Part shown: in pieces, positions 1 through 16,500 of the stretch
Numbering within the stretch: position 1 is the stretch's first letter
Layout of the letters: each line of letters starts with the position of its first letter
NCBI GenBank assembly: GCA_012295275.1
Contig: CM022672.1
Coordinates: forward strand, 9,365,404 to 9,429,403
From: Chrysomallon squamiferum
Taxonomy: Eukaryota; Mollusca; Gastropoda; Neomphalida; Peltospiridae
Direction: 5' to 3'
DNA length: 64,000 nucleotides
Program-made: the position numbers and the translations under genes
The notes under the pieces: generated by a model
Database searches by the model: none
The model's input: the letters and a program-made list of their open reading frames with translations, nothing else
What the model was told of the DNA's origin: nothing

Positions 1-6
1 TTTTAG

Positions 7-4391
<4,385 letters not shown>

Positions 4392-6272
4392 ATAGCATAC
4401 AAGAAGAAAATAAACTTTTGATATTGTGATAAAATCAACAAAAACAAAAACAAAAAACAAAACAAAAAACAAAAAAAAAACGTTTTTTCCGTCTTCCAAT
4501 TTTTCGCCATGCCTGCCTATTTTAATGAGTGTATGACGTCACAGTGAAGTCCTTTGGTTGATTAATATAAGTGAATATTTGGAATGAGTGTTAACGATGT
4601 TTTTGAATATGTATGACTTTGTAAATTGTTATTACTATTACAATTATAATTATAATTATGATTATCATAATCATTATTATTATTATTTTAATTTATCATC
4701 ATCATTATTTTTGCAACATGGCAAGTGATTATATACTATCGTGATTATATAATATCGTACATAAATATAACATGTAATTTATTCCATATGACTAATACTG
4801 CTTTTTATTTATCATTGTTTAACAAAATCTTCAATATCGAATCATTAAATTTTATCAAGGGTAAGTGATGTGATTCAACTTACCTTTATACGTATATAAT
4901 TTTAATGTATGTTTCAAAATATTGCTTGTGATGAATGAGAATATATAATATTTGTTACCTATGTAATATTTTATTTTATTTACCATTGTGCCTTCAGTAA
5001 TACCAGCGGAATCTCTTTGGCACTTTAAACATTTAATTTTTTTTTAAATGAGAGTGTCTTAAGGCAATCTGCAGATATTGCAGTATGTATTTATTAAATT
5101 TTATCTTTTGTCCGTAATTCTTAGGGGTTGGGCGACTGGAGGAATTGTCGATTTCATGGGGTGTGTCTTTCAGTATACGGTAGAGAAAAACGTCATCAAA
5201 GTAAACCATATCTTTGTGTTTTTGTTACAGCAAGCTGTAATAATAAAAGTGATAATAATAATAATAATAACAACAACTACATTCTTATTCTTATTATTTT
5301 TTTTTTTTTTTTTTATTTTTTTTATTATTATTATTAACAGTGTTTACTGTTAGGTTCACAGTGTTCTCAAAAGGAATTACTCTATAACACAATACTAAAT
5401 ATTAATTATTTTCATCCACCTCTCGTCATTTTAAAATTAAAACCAACATAGTTTACGAAAAAAAAAATTTAATTTAGAACAGCTAACCTTGTCGAACTAT
5501 CTAACAACGGATCTTGGTAGCAACTGTAAATTCTATTTGTAAAACTTAAACTGTCGTTTAACTCAATTATTATTTTTTAACATCTTTATTTACCTCTTTT
5601 TTAACTTCAAATTGATCCTGTTATTTTAAATACTGTTACTTTTAATTATTTTCAAAAAGTAATCGTCCTTTGTTTGTTTGTTGCTGTTTGTTTTGTTTTG
5701 TTTCTTTGTTGTTGTTGAACTGTTGTTTCATTTTTGTTTTGTTATTTGTGTTGGTTTGTATTTGCTTTCATTTTTTATTATTCTTTATTTAATAGCTTTG
5801 CAACACCAAATACAAAACTGCGAATATTTCGATATTTAATCGCTACGGCAAATAATTGTCTATGAACTTGAACGATTTTTTTTGTTTTTTTTTTTTTTTT
5901 TTTATTGATTGATTTTTATTATTATTATTATTTTCTTCTTTGTGAGCTTCCTATTAATTTTGTTGTTATTCATTTAAAGCGACATTTTCACTGCTTCACG
6001 CATTCAGCCATTTTGTAATAATAAGACTTAAATATATTTAATATATTTCTGCTGCTGCAGCAACAATAACAACAACTACTACAACTACTACTATCACAAT
6101 AGTTGTTACTAATACTGCTATTTCGACCACTGCTAGAACTAATAATATTGCTACTCAACTACTACTACTACTACTACCACTGGTACTATAACTACTGCTA
6201 TAAACAATTTCATTATTAACACTTCTACAACTGTATTTACTTATTTATTTATTTTTTTATTTATTTATTTAT

Positions 6273-6341
<69 letters not shown>

Positions 6342-6929
6342 TTAATATTTCGGAATTTTTTAAAAAAAAATTAAATAATGAAAATTTCGTCTTTTTTTTC
6401 CACTTTCAAACACACACACAAAATCACAAAATGGCTGACACATTTCACTTTGCTCATAATTATTATATGTATTCTGTTTGTTAATACTGTTCATTTACGA
6501 ATGTTCAAAACACTGATTTGAAAGAAAATATAAAATATTATTTTGAACGAACGGGAGAATGAACTGTCGTGTGAAGTTGAAGGAAAAAGAAAGTTTTGAA
6601 ATAAACTTATTTTATATAAAACATGGAAGTTTTGTTTTATCTTAACAACGAATCGAAATACACATACGTATATGTCTATACAGTATAACACGGTTGTAAG
6701 CACAATTCACCTGATTTCATAAAATTTTAAAAATATATGTGTATTACTAAGTAGTCATAATCAAAAGAAAATACTATAGCAAAAACAAAATGTTCATCTT
6801 TAAAATAAGTAAAACAAATTAAATATTACAAATCAAATAAAAAAAATATCACTAAGTAGTTCTCTTCGTTCCAGTGCGCATACTTTTTAAAAACGGATAC
6901 ACTATAGGCCATTTTTTTAAAATTTATTA

Positions 6930-6990
<61 letters not shown>

Positions 6991-7230
6991 TTATATTTAA
7001 AATATGAAATTGATGCTTAATCGCAAAGCCTTTACATATTATATGTTATGTGAAGGTTATATAATATGGACACTGTGACATTTTATGTAAAATGATATTG
7101 TCCATATCAGTATGAAACCTATCAGATAAATAAATTGAGTCTGTGTTATTTAACCAGCATGTCACATACTGGAACCGAATACTGAATGTTAATAACTAAC
7201 ATATGCCGTTTTCTGATTGCTGGATTTCTG

Positions 7231-7275
<45 letters not shown>

Positions 7276-7539
7276 AAAACAGTCCCAGCTATATAAATTA
7301 TTTTTATCATTTTGAGTTATTTTTCAGGAACATAATCCTTAGAAAATATAACTTATAGGGAATTCATTAGCAGTATGGAGTTTTTCATTGTAACCTGTCC
7401 TTGGACAGCAAAATATATACCAAGATTTAATAACTAGTTGTGGACTGAGGTGAAGAAACATGATTTATATAATATTATTTTAAATAATTACTACTGCTAC
7501 TGTTACTACAACAACAATTATTACTACTACTTCGGTTGC

Positions 7540-7580
<41 letters not shown>

Positions 7581-8194
7581 GAAGATAATATAACACAAAT
7601 ACTGAAACAAGATTTTAAAAGAAAAAATTAAAGACACTGCGAAAAATATTTGGCAGTATCTTATATCATACAACCTGAACTAGTTTTCACGTACAAGATT
7701 ACAGAAGTGATATAGAATATTTTCTGAACTATAAGATACCTGCAAAATGTTTTTAATTACTTCAATAGTTTTCATACAACGTACAATTTATTACAAAGAT
7801 CAGTTAAAATAGAATGCACCGTCTGTAGATGCTGACTTGATCTGCAGTGGGTCAAGGTCACAAGATCTAGTATTCCTGGTGACCACACTACGCAGTTTTC
7901 TGTGGCAACGAATTCCAGCAACCCAAAGATTAGTTACATTACAAACAACAAATCTAATCAAATATTCTGTAAAACCTGTACTGGCATGGCACACAACTAA
8001 ACTGCAGGATTATCAAAAGATATGCCTTGATCAGCTTTTAGAATTTACTTTTTAAGTAACAGAATATTGAAACTTTTAAAAGTTGTTTATATTTTTTTTT
8101 TTTTTTTTGTTTCACATTGCATTAACCTCATTTGAATTTGACAGTTCTACGAATCCTCTTTATTTGACCTTTGAACTTGATAATTCAACGAATC
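4392..8194. other. Spacer between the M13 gene and the receptor gene
   Basis: The M13 3' untranslated region starts here. An AATAAA sits at 4409-4414, only 18 nt past the stop, so it may not be the one used. The rest is AT-rich with several (ATT)n arrays (4095-4148, 6279-6341, 6932-6988, 7230-7273, 7540-7580) and poly-T runs. The part just below 8194 is probably receptor 3' UTR on the minus strand; an AATAAA on that strand lies at 7792-7787. I see no exon of a further gene. Confidence 0.6.
6279..6341. repeat. (ATT)n microsatellite
   Basis: About 20 uninterrupted ATT units, preceded by TTTA-rich sequence. One of five ATT arrays in the spacer 3' of the M13 gene. Confidence 0.9.
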
Positions 8195-9193
8195 CTATTC
8201 CTTCCTGTACCTTACAGTGTATTCCTCCGCACCTGTTCGAGGTCTGCTTGTCAACAGACGATTCCAGACGTCTCTCGCAGCTTCTCTTACTTCCGGTAGG
8301 AGAAGCCAAGTGAGAGGAAGGATTCCGCTTCGGGCCAGTTCCAGGATTTGACCGGTTATTGTCAGCTTGTAAAATGTGTCAGTGAAAACAATGTCTGGGT
8401 ACTGTTGAATGGGAAGGAGAGTAATTAAGCGACAAGTAAAACTGAAGACGATAATTACAAGGGAAGGTACGATGTAGAACACTGGGTGTTCTAAGTCGTC
8501 CGGTGAATCCAGCAGTCTTTCATCAGCGATATGAATCCGTCGTCTGGCGCACGTGCGAAAAACTACAAAACAGACGATCAAAGCTGTAATAACTATTGCC
8601 GGAAGAAAGAAACTAATAACACCGGCATGAACTTTGATATTAGTTTCAAACTGTAACAGACACATTTCAGTCTCGTTTAGGCTTCTGAAACCCGACGAGA
8701 CAATGGGCAAATCAATAACAATAAGCAGAATCCATGGAATTCCGTTCCAGAATATTTTACAATATATATTATTAGACAGTGGCGTAAGATTTAGTCGGAG
8801 CTGTTTAGAAAGGTAAAGAAAATCAAGAATAACCATGAGCCACATCACGAGGAAGATGTTAGCATAATCCGTAATGAAGATTAACACATAAATAAAACGA
8901 CAGAAAGAAAACCAAAATTTGTCCTGGAGAGAAAGAACAAAGACAGGTACGAATATCAAATCGCTAGCCAAATCGACGAAACAGATGTTGATAATGATCT
9001 GGTTTCGCAGGTCTGTTCGGAGTTTGGCCGATGACAGGATTGTGATTAACACGAACACGTTAATCATCAATATCCATACTGAGATGGCGAGTTTTAGTAT
9101 GGCTGTAGTTTCAAGCAGTGTGCTTTCGATAAAGATCGTGTTGTTGTAACTGCTGTTATAACTGCTGTTATCGTTGCTGTTACTGTGGCACAT
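8195..9193 (-). CDS. Orphan rhodopsin-like 7TM receptor with atypical core motifs
   Basis: An uninterrupted 332-codon frame with seven hydrophobic segments at about 31-54, 65-88, 98-123, 145-167, 190-213, 238-261 and 278-300. The N-tail has three N-glycosylation sequons (N9, N13, N17). Class A signs: N45 in TM1 (N1.50), D74 in TM2 (D2.50), C98 and C178 for the TM3-ECL2 disulphide, P198 in TM5, P293 in TM7, and a basic amphipathic stretch after TM7 resembling helix 8. Departures from the family: no DRY (the nearest is D124-F-L), CWxP of TM6 reads C254-R-L-I, and NPxxY of TM7 reads L-P-L-T-W. The ligand is unknown; weak peptide- or chemosensory-receptor affinity is possible. The ATG at 9193-9191 is the first in frame after a good splice acceptor (pyrimidine run then AG) ending at 9203, so the coding part appears to be one exon with an upstream 5' exon. 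A decayed but still open gene is the alternative; the clean frame and retained D2.50 and cysteines argue against that. Confidence 0.85.
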   Translation of the reverse strand: MCHSNSNDNSSYNSSYNNTIFIESTLLETTAILKLAISVWILMINVFVLITILSSAKLRTDLRNQIIINICFVDLASDLIFVPVFVLSLQDKFWFSFCRFIYVLIFITDYANIFLVMWLMVILDFLYLSKQLRLNLTPLSNNIYCKIFWNGIPWILLIVIDLPIVSSGFRSLNETEMCLLQFETNIKVHAGVISFFLPAIVITALIVCFVVFRTCARRRIHIADERLLDSPDDLEHPVFYIVPSLVIIVFSFTCRLITLLPIQQYPDIVFTDTFYKLTITGQILELARSGILPLTWLLLPEVREAARDVWNRLLTSRPRTGAEEYTVRYRKE

Positions 9194-9202
9194 GGTGAGG
9201 AC

Positions 9203-9215
9203 CTGTTTAAAAAGA
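9203..9215 (-). promoter_or_regulatory. Putative 3' splice acceptor before the receptor start codon
   Basis: On the minus strand, a pyrimidine-rich run then TTTAAACAG ends at 9203, and the exon begins at 9202, nine bases before the ATG. It implies at least one non-coding or N-terminal exon at higher coordinates; none was identified. Confidence 0.5.
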
Positions 9216-9336
9216 AAGAGGCCAGATCAAACTAGTCCGATTTCGTCTCCAAATTTCAAGCAGAATTTCGTATTCACTGATCATTAGATATGGAATAATT
9301 GAAACTGAGGCATCACAAACTGACCAATGCTGCAAG

Positions 9337-9555
9337 CAGTGGCGTGCAGAATGGGGGCTGAAGGGGCGGTGGCCTCGGGCATTCAAATGGAGGGGCATCC
9401 AATCAGAGAAAAAATCGAATAAAATATTTATTATATGTTTAATCTATATTTACGTATTCAAAATACCTTCCTTTCTCAGTAGCTTATACTTGAGTCTTTG
9501 GGGCAAACAATCAAGGAGTTAGCCCCGGGCATCACCAGACCTCTGCACGCCACTG
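9337..9555. mobile_element. Non-autonomous hAT-type MITE (219 bp)
   Basis: Perfect 14-bp terminal inverted repeats (CAGTGGCGTGCAGA) bound the element. The flanks are near-identical 8-bp target duplications, GCTGCAAG at 9329-9336 and GCTGCATG at 9556-9563, with one mismatch. An 8-bp duplication and CAGTGGCG-type ends are hallmarks of hAT transposons. There is no coding capacity. The element is GC-richer than its surroundings. Confidence 0.85.
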
Positions 9556-9563
9556 GCTGCATG

Positions 9564-9831
9564 CCAGTGACACTGGCAAATTTTTATACTAGATTAATAT
9601 AGACTAGGTAATAATTATATTTTTTATTACTTCAACCACAAAGTAATTAAATATAATTATTTTATTACAGATAATAATTACTAATAGAGCCCTACTATAT
9701 TTAACAACAACAACAGTATTATAATATCCAAAATATAATGCATCAACGGTAATAAGATTAACAATAACAGCCATTCGTAAACCTATCCCAGAAACAACAA
9801 CAACAACAACATTAACAATAGTAATAATAAT

Positions 9832-9886
<55 letters not shown>

Positions 9887-10480
9887 GCAATAACAAAAAT
9901 TATATATGCTAATGGTAATAAAACCAACCGTACTGCGACACCACTTCAGACAATTGTCCGTGTATTAAATTATTTCATACGTTTGATAAAAACGATGACA
10001 AATAAGTAAGCTCTACTTATACTGCACCAAAGAATATTCATTCCAAATGTCTAAAGTAACGCCCACCTTTGTAACAATAGTAATTCTATCTCCATTTGTT
10101 TTTTCATAGTCTGCTTTCTTGCAGATCATGGAATGAGTCTGTAATATCAAAAGTGTTACACGATACATTGCACTTTTCTCTGTTTTAAAGTACCATTGCG
10201 TAACACGCATAATTATGAACATTACTTTCAGAGAAAGTTTTAACTTTGAATGCAGGCGAATAGAATTAATGAAAATAATAATAAAAAATAATAATGTGTA
10301 TGCATTGTATAGGTTTGATATTTTTTCTGGAATAAAGTATATACCTGCAACATTTATTATCTCATTATGTTATTTTATTTGTTTCTTGTTAATCTTAATT
10401 TTCACATTAAAAAAAGAGAAAAAAAAGTAATGATAATTCTTCCTCAGTGGCTACTTTTAAGGAGCATCTAGTTATTTCCC
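9564..10480. other. Spacer between the hAT MITE and PIGS promoter
   Basis: AT-rich sequence with AAT and CAA arrays. Small open frames around 10013-10430 have no recognisable content and are not called. Confidence 0.5.
9826..9883. repeat. (AAT)n microsatellite
   Basis: Nearly pure AAT units between the receptor and PIGS, with shorter CAA and AAT runs on both sides. Confidence 0.9.
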
Positions 10481-10521
10481 TTGGTACGTTCTTTTTTCGT
10501 GCAAGTAAGATAACAATTACA

Positions 10522-10545
10522 ACTTCCGGTAGCATTTTCTCGCGA
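10522..10545 (+). promoter_or_regulatory. PIGS core promoter: ETS-like and TCTCGCGA motifs
   Basis: ACTTCCGGT at 10522-10530 matches an ETS/GABP site, and TCTCGCGA at 10538-10545 matches the core of the TCTCGCGAGA element. Both are known from TATA-poor housekeeping promoters in other animals. They lie 50-73 nt before the ATG, which suits a constitutive gene. Function here is inferred from motif and position only. Confidence 0.5.
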
Positions 10546-10594
10546 TCTGTATAAATAACATGTATTTTGGGGGGTTTTAGTGTATAATGACAAA

Positions 10595-13500
10595 ATGATA
10601 GCTACAAAATCTGAAGAAAATGGTAAATATATCCCTAATATATTTCAGTCTTGTATTGTGCGTAATATAATCTTAAGCTTAGTGTTTGTGTTTTCTAAAT
10701 AATAATATTTGACACTAACCAAGTACCACTGACTGTCCGTACATCATAATAATGTTGTTTTGTTTATTAATATTATCATGATTATGATGCTATCTTGTTT
10801 TTAATCATTAAACGAATAATGAAAATAACTGGGCGACCTGAGCTCATTTTATGTAGATTTTGAAAATTTTAATATGGTAAATTACAAAGGTAAACTTAAA
10901 AGCTAAAATATAATATCATAAATATGTATACACAATACAGAATAGCTTACCTGCAATAAACGAGTTGCATGTATTGTTGTTGTTGCTGTTAATGTTATTG
11001 TTGTTATTATTATTTAATTTAAAATAAATAATCACTTTTATTTTCATTCAATTTATCCTCTGCTATATTAGACAAATCAAGTCAAATGTTTGCTGCTCTT
11101 GGGATCGGCTTGGTCTGTATTGTAGTGGGTATCCCTCTCTGGTGGAAAACAACAGAAGTATATCGAGTCCAACTCCCCTACTCAGATATCAGCAGCCTTT
11201 CAGATACTCCTGTGAGTACTGCTTAAACAGTTTTTATACAGTTTTTATCAGTGCACAGATACTGACCATAGTAGTAGTATTATTTACCCTAACACTGCTT
11301 AATTAAAACTAGCTCCTGGCAAAATTAGCAAGTTCAGCAGTCACACTCCCACAGGTGGCAGCTCATTCTGGGCTAATACAATGTTTGGGAGTCTCTTAGG
11401 ATGTGTGAACACAAAACAATTAACAATTTTAAATACCAAAAATATTACCACAAACAGTTCTAATATGATAGTATTACTAGTAGTGGTTTTGAGTCCAAGA
11501 TCATATTAATGTTAATAAAAACTGAATAAAAAAAAAGAATGATTTTAAATATCACACACATACACACACATGTATGTTTTAGTTTGATTTTTTCTGAACA
11601 TTATTTTTATTCATTTATTATAAATCAAGATTCAATGTATTGTTTCTTTCAGATTGAGTATCTTGTGACTGTAGAAGTTGTATGTTTTGATAGTTCTCTC
11701 TCCTCTAATCTGATTGACTTATCAACAGGATTACAAAGAAGTCTAGGTAAATATATGACTTACTATTCATACATATACTTCTAATTATATTTGTAATATT
11801 AATATTCAAATTGTTCTTCTTATGTAGACTTACCAACTGGATTACAAAGGTAAATAAAGTTTACTATTCATACAGATTCTCCTTAATTATACTTTTTAAT
11901 ATTTGAATCAATGAATGAATCCAGTTCATTTTCTTTGATTCACGAAAAGGATTGCAATTTTATATATTTAACTGAATATGTGACTTACTATATATATACA
12001 CCAGTTCTCCTGAGTTATATTATATTCAAAAGGTTCCTGTTTATCTTGATTGATCTATCATCAGGATTTCAAAAGTAAAAATTTACATAAATATATAACT
12101 TACTAATACTAGTCCACTGAATTATAATTTCAGTTATTGTATTTATTTATTTTATAATTTTTTGTTTTTTTATTTTATTTCTATCTGTGTGTGTGTGTCT
12201 CTCTCTCTATTTATTTATTTATTTATTTATTTATTTATATTCTCTTTGTAGGAACCAGTGACAAGAAATCTCTAAAATCTAAGTACAGAGTTGCAACCCG
12301 TGAAGCTACTACCAGAGAACTGGAACTGTATCAGTCAGCTAAAAACATTGAAGGTAAATACCTAACTGACTTTTATAAAACAATTAAACTGGTGTACATT
12401 TTGTTTAACAGACTTCAGACACCACTGACACTGCCTTATTTAATGTTTTCTCAGAATAAACAACATTTGGACAGTTACATTTCTTTTTTATTGTCATTAA
12501 TCTTGTACTATGTTATTTCATTAATTTCCTATTGACAAAATTGATCTTCAGTACAGTGGTTTTAATGATGAAAAGAAAAATTATCATTATTATAACTGTG
12601 CAATTTGTCAATAACAATTGATTTGTTTTATATATATATTTATATATATAATTATTTTTTTACAGAGTTTAAGACATTTGAAATGTATTTTTGCATGTTT
12701 AAATATGTTCTAGATATATTGATGAATATGTATGTTTAGAATAAGTCATTTCAATTTATATACATAAATCTGTTCGGCTGCATTTTAAAATGAAGTTTTA
12801 ATTTAAATTGTTTTTTGGGAGATTGGTTTGTGTGTTTTTTTAAATGCTGGTTTTATTTTCAGAATTTGACAAAAAACTAAATGATCAGTTTGGTACAGGA
12901 TCTAATTTATACTATGCTGTATTACTGCCACGGTCAAGAGAAAAATTTGCTCTAGCAAAACCAGTTATTGGAAAATATCATTCATTTTACATGACAGTCA
13001 GTGATAATGGTACAGCATTTTCTTTTTATATATATATTTTTAAAATAAAATATAATTTCTTCTTCTTCTTTTGTTTTTCATTAATAATAAGAAATAATTT
13101 TAAAAATATACAATACTAACAGCAGTAAAATGTTTAAATCAGCTTTGTTTTTCCACCACAGGCTTAGTTTGATTCAGTTTCTAAATCATGTATTTGCAGT
13201 ATAAATTGAAATATATACATAACTGAGGACTGTGTGTCTGATTGTTTGTTCCAGCATCATTATGTAGAATATGTATATGTATGTGTGATCAAAAACATTT
13301 TATATGATTACTTTTGAATTTTTTAAACTTTATATTACTATATTTCCTAGATATTAAGAATTTTATTAACTATACCATTCTTTGAAATGCCAATGGCAGC
13401 AAGAATATGTTTTTGTTGTGGTTCTTCTATTTTATATATTTATTTATTTGTGTGTTTGTTTTATTAGTATTAAGATAATTATGTCTTTTAAAATTTTTAG

Positions 13501-16500
13501 TTTATAGTATGGCTATTTTTTTTAAAATGCTGACCAATATAACTATATTTTTTTTCCAGACATTTCAAAATCAGTGAGCATCATTTCCTCATTACTCACA
13601 GATGTTATGGTGAGACAGAAAGCTGTGACTAAAAGTCTGAATGGTGTGAAAGGTTCACGCTCTCTGAAGGTAAAAGAAATATATGTATAAATAGACACAC
13701 ATCTGTATTTTCTTTTTCTTTTTTTTCTTTTGTTCTAATACTTTGGTCAGTTGCAGTATGTTTGTGATAATTTTTACGAAAAAAAAAAAAAAATACAATT
13801 TGTAATAAATTCAAAAAAAAAAAAAAAAATTCAACTAATCCCTGCCTCTGCATATATATTCTGTATAAAAATTAAATTATACTAGCATATTTTCTTTAAT
13901 AAATTATATCAGATAATAGATAAAGTTTTATGCTGGATAAATGAATTATTATTTTAATATTATCATGGCTAGATAATGTATATATAAGATTTCTGCAATT
14001 TAAATAAGTCATCAAATGGTAGTGCATGTATGTAATAACTCATTCAATCAATCAGTGTTAAAATAAAATCCATATGTATTATAACAGTGACATTTTCAGA
14101 GCTGAACAGAGAAAATATATTGTTATAAATATATATATATATATATATAAAATATATCTAAAAACTAATATTGTTATTTTTTCACAGCTAGATAAAGAAA
14201 GTGTTAAATATATTACTTCTTATATTAAATTTACGCAGCAATATTAATTCAGTAAACAAATGTTGTTGTATTTTCACAGCTGGACAAAGAGAGTATGAGA
14301 TGTCTGAGGTCCAGTTCTGGTTATGACATCACTTTCAGTCTTGCTAGTCCACAGCCAGACATTATAGACATACAGTGGGATGTTGAAAGTGGTATTGAAG
14401 GTAAAATCTATCTATCTGTCTATGTATGTATGTCGCTATTTATCTCTCCATCTGTCTCTCTCTCTTTCACTCTCATTATATATGTGTGTGTGTGTAGGTG
14501 TGTCTGTGCATAAATAAACCAGATGCAGGTTTGAAAGAGATTCTAGCTTCTGAATAACATTGCAATTTTCTGCTTATTTTCACCTGTGTGCACATAGAGA
14601 CACATATGCACAAAGATATACACACCCGTCTAAATAATGTTCATATTATGTAAATATTAGAGAATTATGTTCCATATCAGAAAAATTATACTAATTTATT
14701 TTATTAATTTTGTTCCAGCCTATTTAACTCCATTATTGAACAAGTTAAATAAATATGTCAACATATCGGTGACTTCTCAAGTAAGTTCTGAACCAAAAAT
14801 ATTTTCAACTGATATTTTTTTTTTTTTAATTTAATTTGATTTGTTTTTAATTTTGGATTTTCTTGATTGTTTATTTGTTGTGTTATTTATTGACATATAG
14901 TAAAAAAAATTGTATATTTATATTTAGACATTTTTGAAACCATTTACATTAGCAATTAACATTTTTTTTGTTTAAATTACCTTCTTATGGAAAATGATTG
15001 CAGATTTAAAATTTTCTTTAACTGCAATTGTTATAAAAATATTTTGTATTTAATGAAAATTTTAAACTTTTCCTTCAATTTTTGTCATTTAATAATTTGT
15101 CATAAATAAAATAGTGTGTTTGTGTGCCAAATGTAGTAAAAAAAAAATATTATTGGGAGAGTTTAGTTTTTTCACAAGATTGGAATATTTTATTAATATT
15201 TAGGTGTTGTTTTTCATTAGATTAAAGGTTAGAATATTTTATTTAAATAAATATATATATATATATATATACATGTGCTATTTTTCACTAGATAATGATT
15301 AGAATATTTTATTTTAAAATTAATATTTCAGGTATTGTTTTTCACTGGACTAGTAGTGAGGCCACAGAAAGATGCCAAAACAAAGGAATTTTTCTACACC
15401 GAACATGACCTGCCTCACATGATTACACCTCTAGAATCAAAACTTGGTGAGGATATTTTCTTTTCTTTTTTTTTTGTTCTATTCTTTTTTCTTTTTCTTT
15501 TTCTTTTTTTTCTTTCTTTAATTAAAATATTTTGCATATTTCAGCAATTTAAGACCTGTCCATGATTTAGAAACTACAAATTTCATTTTTCTTCTTATTT
15601 TCACCATTCTTCAAAAACAGCTAACTACACCTGTATAATGCATACAGCTTTATTAGATATTGGATTAATAGATTTGATCCAATGGTTTCCCTAATTATTA
15701 TAGTCGTGATTTGGAATTCTGTTTTCACATTTCACAATTCTAATTTTCACTCCTGCTGATGTTTATTATCCAAACACACTTAAAACCAAATTTGATGATA
15801 ACATTACATTTTACTTCTTTTGAGACAAAGTATGATAATGATATACATTTTTTAATATCTGTTTTTATTAGGTTCTGTTGCTTCAAATAATCCAGAACTG
15901 AACTTCATTGTTTATGTTCCTACACGAGATCAAAGTCCTCTGTACCTGAGAGATAAAACAGGTGATATATTAATTTATCTTTTAATTACAATTAATTAAA
16001 TACTGCACTGTTTTAATTCAACATGACATCATTAGCATGTACTTAGTATACAGCTCTGTATATTTCAGCTGTAACTCAAATACATCACTGAGAACTTTAA
16101 GTGTACTGCTGAAAATATATGCAATATATTTACGCTGTTTCTTGTTACCATCAAAGGGAATGTTTTGTATGCTGGGGAATTTAAATCCCTGACAGTTCAG
16201 TAAGCTAAAAAAATTTTGAAGGTAAAAGAAATCAACAAAAAAAACCCACCAAATGTACATGGTTACACTGATAGAGTGAAAACAACACAAGAAGAATATA
16301 TTCCTTGTATGTGATGACTTGATGACCACAGAAAAATGGTTTCACTCTACTGTTATTTCACTGTACTTGTTTTGCAGAAAATATAAATACATAATATGGG
16401 AGAATATTCAAAATATATTTAGAATGTTTATTTGTGTCACTAAAGATAATCTTTAATGAATAAAGATAAAGTCAAATTGTATTACAAAACAACTTTAAGA

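Noticed and set aside
4409-4414. AATAAA as the M13 polyadenylation signal
   Set aside because: Only 18 nt after the stop and in A-rich sequence where chance matches are common; kept only as a remark.
7800-8055. Overlapping frames on both strands downstream of the receptor
   Set aside because: No recognisable domain; probably receptor 3' UTR or spacer.
8634-9149. Plus-strand frames opposite the receptor
   Set aside because: Shadow frames of the minus-strand receptor coding sequence.
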